The notes beneath the pieces were generated by a model, which was given only the letters and a program-made list of their open reading frames with translations, searched no databases and was not told the origin of the DNA. This document shows positions 61,991 through 64,000 of a DNA stretch of 64,000 nt, piece after piece; the stretch's first letter is position 1; every line of letters begins with the position of its first letter. Both the position numbers and the translations under genes were made by a program. The DNA lies in NCBI GenBank assembly GCA_027257055.1, contig JAPVLO010000277.1, positions 1,426,001-1,490,000 of the forward strand, written 5' to 3'. This stretch comes from Cephalopachus bancanus (taxonomy: Eukaryota; Chordata; Mammalia; Primates; Tarsiidae).

Positions 61991-62550
61991 ACCGTCTGAT
62001 TTGAATCCTCCTCTGTGTCCTACCTTACTGTCGCAGCCGAATCTAATTCTCCTCCTGGCCAAGGTTCTCCTAAGAGTGTTTATTTTGGTAGGAATAAGCT
62101 GGACGTTGGTCAGATGAGAGCCACAAGGGTGTCTGCTCATACAAACAAGTTTGTTGTGAGAGGGACATCGGGCCACGGGTTGGATACTTGGTTATTTAGG
62201 CATCTTCCAGGATAAATAAGTATCCCATGAAAGGCACACTGTAAACATTAATGACCAACCTTCCTGGAGCCCTATCAGGGCAGGGCTGGAATTTATAGCT
62301 ACTCTCCAGAGAAAGACCTCAAGATCAAATCGGAAGAAAATGCAACAAATTCAGTTTTAGCAAGGGCCTAAAAGGGCAAGTCAGTTTAGCCACACACACA
62401 CACTCACACACACAAAAGCCCACCCTCGATATCTGATCAGTTTTCTCAGCCTCCAACCCTCTGTCCACTCCTGCCAGACCTCTTCCCTTTCCCACTCCAC
62501 CTGAACTTCAGGCCAGTGCCCTCATGGAGGGCTCTCAAGGTACTCAAGAA
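61991..62550. other. Intergenic sequence without supported features
   Basis: A short CA run is present at 62392-62414. Nothing else is recognised. Confidence 0.4.
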
Positions 62551-62835
62551 AGCCGGGCACGATGGCTCACGCCTGTCATCCCAGCACTTCGGGAGGCCGA
62601 GGCTAGAGGATTGCTTGAGCCCAGGGGTTCAAGACCAGCTTGGGCAACTAGGCAAGACCTCGTCTCTACGTTAAATCAAAAATTTTTTTATGTGGTGGCA
62701 CTCTCCTGTGGTTCCAGCAACTTGGAAGGCTGAGGCGGAAGGATTACCTGAGCCCAGCAGGTTGAGGCTGCTGTGGCTGTGAGCGTGTCACTGCACTCCA
62801 GCCTGGGCGACAGATGAGACTCCAACTAACAAAGA
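62551..62835 (+). mobile_element. Alu
   Basis: AGCCGGGCACGATGGCTCAC to GGGCGACAGATGAGACTCC, with a deletion at the start of the right arm (AAATTTTTTTATGTGGTGG). Confidence 0.92.
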
Positions 62836-64000
62836 AGAAACAGGGGGGGGATTCAAGGTCTGCCAAAAGCAACCACCTGAGGCTGAAAAGAGGGGAAAGG
62901 CTACTTGAAAGCAGAAATGGATGTTCCATTCCTCTCAGATGGACTTTGGAGACATTTAGACCATTGCTGTCTCCTTAGTCACTTACCCAAAATTTAGTCC
63001 ACAGCCTCTGTAAAGTAAACTCTGATAACAGGCAAATATGCTCCCAAATTCATTTTTTGGGGGGGAAAAACCCTTTTTTTTTTCATTCTTTTTCTGTACC
63101 TTTGAGATGATTTCCTACCCTGTCTCCTCTAAAACCTGATAACTATCATTTGGAAATAGAAACTTCAGGGAGATGACTGCCATAAAACTTTGTTTATCTT
63201 TGGCAGAAATGAGGGTAACTGTAGAAAGAAAATTTCGATTTCAGAAGGAAAAACTATGCTTGTTATGAGATTCTAGCTCATTGTTTCTGAGGTTTGCATT
63301 TGCCTACAGTTTGGACTGGACCAAGTTTCCTCAAACATCTGGCTACAACTCTCCAAACGCATCATTTCCAATTCTTCTTCCACCCTTTTGCCTTGAAATC
63401 CCCAAAATGAAAGCTGCCCTTTTCCTGAAATTCTGCAAGTGAAAATGGGATGATTGGATACAGACTTCAGAGAAACCCCCACAGCTTATGTGAGAACAGC
63501 TTCTTGCTATATGCGCGACTCAGAAAGTTCACTGCAATGCCTGTTGCAAACTTGAAAACAGGTGAATCTGTCAAGTGACCACAGCCTTTTCACTCCAGCC
63601 AAAGAGGCTTTGAGCCCCAAAATCTAGAAACCATCTCAACCCGGCTGCTCTCTGGACTCAAAAACTGAGTCTATACTTTATTCTAGCCACATACTTTTGT
63701 TTTTCTTTTGTTTCCATGGAAATGCCTCTTTTTAAATCCCTGGTGACTCACACCCTATTGAGGCAGGAGCCCTTCCCCCAAGCCTAGTAAGATGAAGGCC
63801 TTCCCAGGACGGAGCAGTCCAGTAAGCTAAAAGCCTTACCAGAACAATGAAAACGTCCTTCTAGCACCATCAGATAAAGACTTTCTTGGAAGATTTGTGT
63901 TAGAAGGAAATGTAGCCCCCAAACTGTAGTGAGCACGTGTGACTCTGCTAAAACCTTGAGCTGTAAAATACCCAATTAGCCTGTATGCTACTAATACGTA
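62836..64000. other. Intergenic sequence without recognised features
   Basis: Over 1.1 kb of AT-balanced sequence without Alu, L1, MIR or coding signals that I can identify. It could be a single-copy region or a repeat that I do not know. It runs off the window edge. Confidence 0.35.

Overview
The window is nuclear DNA of a primate, most likely a strepsirrhine (lemur, loris or galago lineage). It holds about forty full or partial Alu elements (7SL-derived, dimeric, primate-specific), old L1, L2, MIR, MER5-type and mariner remnants, and one spliced protein gene with canonical GT/AG junctions. None of the Alus I read looks like a typical anthropoid AluS or AluY. Most carry a different consensus (GAGTTGGAGTCTCACTC at the reverse-complement tail, an ACAATAAATCAAAAAATTA linker, and AGCCCAGCAGGTCGAGG in the right arm). 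A further subset shares a one-base deletion near the 5' end and several right-arm changes. I take these as strepsirrhine Alus; this is inference, not a database result.

The only protein-coding gene I can support is FAM167A (also reported as DIORA-1), on the + strand. Its coding sequence lies in two exons, 22523-22909 and 43683-43943, separated by a 20.8 kb intron, and predicts 215 residues. The exon carrying the start probably begins near 22126 and has a 5' UTR with three short upstream ORFs, two of them chained. The 3' UTR probably runs to a poly(A) signal at 46982 and carries an Alu. In human the gene sits at 8p23.1, head-to-head with BLK, so BLK would be expected beyond the left edge of the window.

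Layout: 1-22125 is probably 5' intronic or promoter-flank sequence, with a CpG-rich edge at 1-135, Alus, MIR/L2 fragments and CT, CA and AT microsatellites. 22126-22909 is the first coding exon. 22910-43682 is the large intron, with Alus, MIRs, three old L1 3' ends, a 200 bp direct duplication, a mariner-like MITE and one exon-like 126 bp open segment. 43683 to about 47005 is the terminal exon. 47010-64000 is intergenic, with a decayed mariner transposase end, an RPL24 processed pseudogene, a 1 kb CT-rich tandem array, two CTCF-like motifs and a fragmented L1 ORF2 invaded by several Alus.

I see no operon, CRISPR array, tRNA or rRNA gene, or new multi-gene system. The observations most worth checking are the exon-like segment in the FAM167A intron, the chained upstream ORFs, the intronic duplications and the lineage-specific Alu variant.
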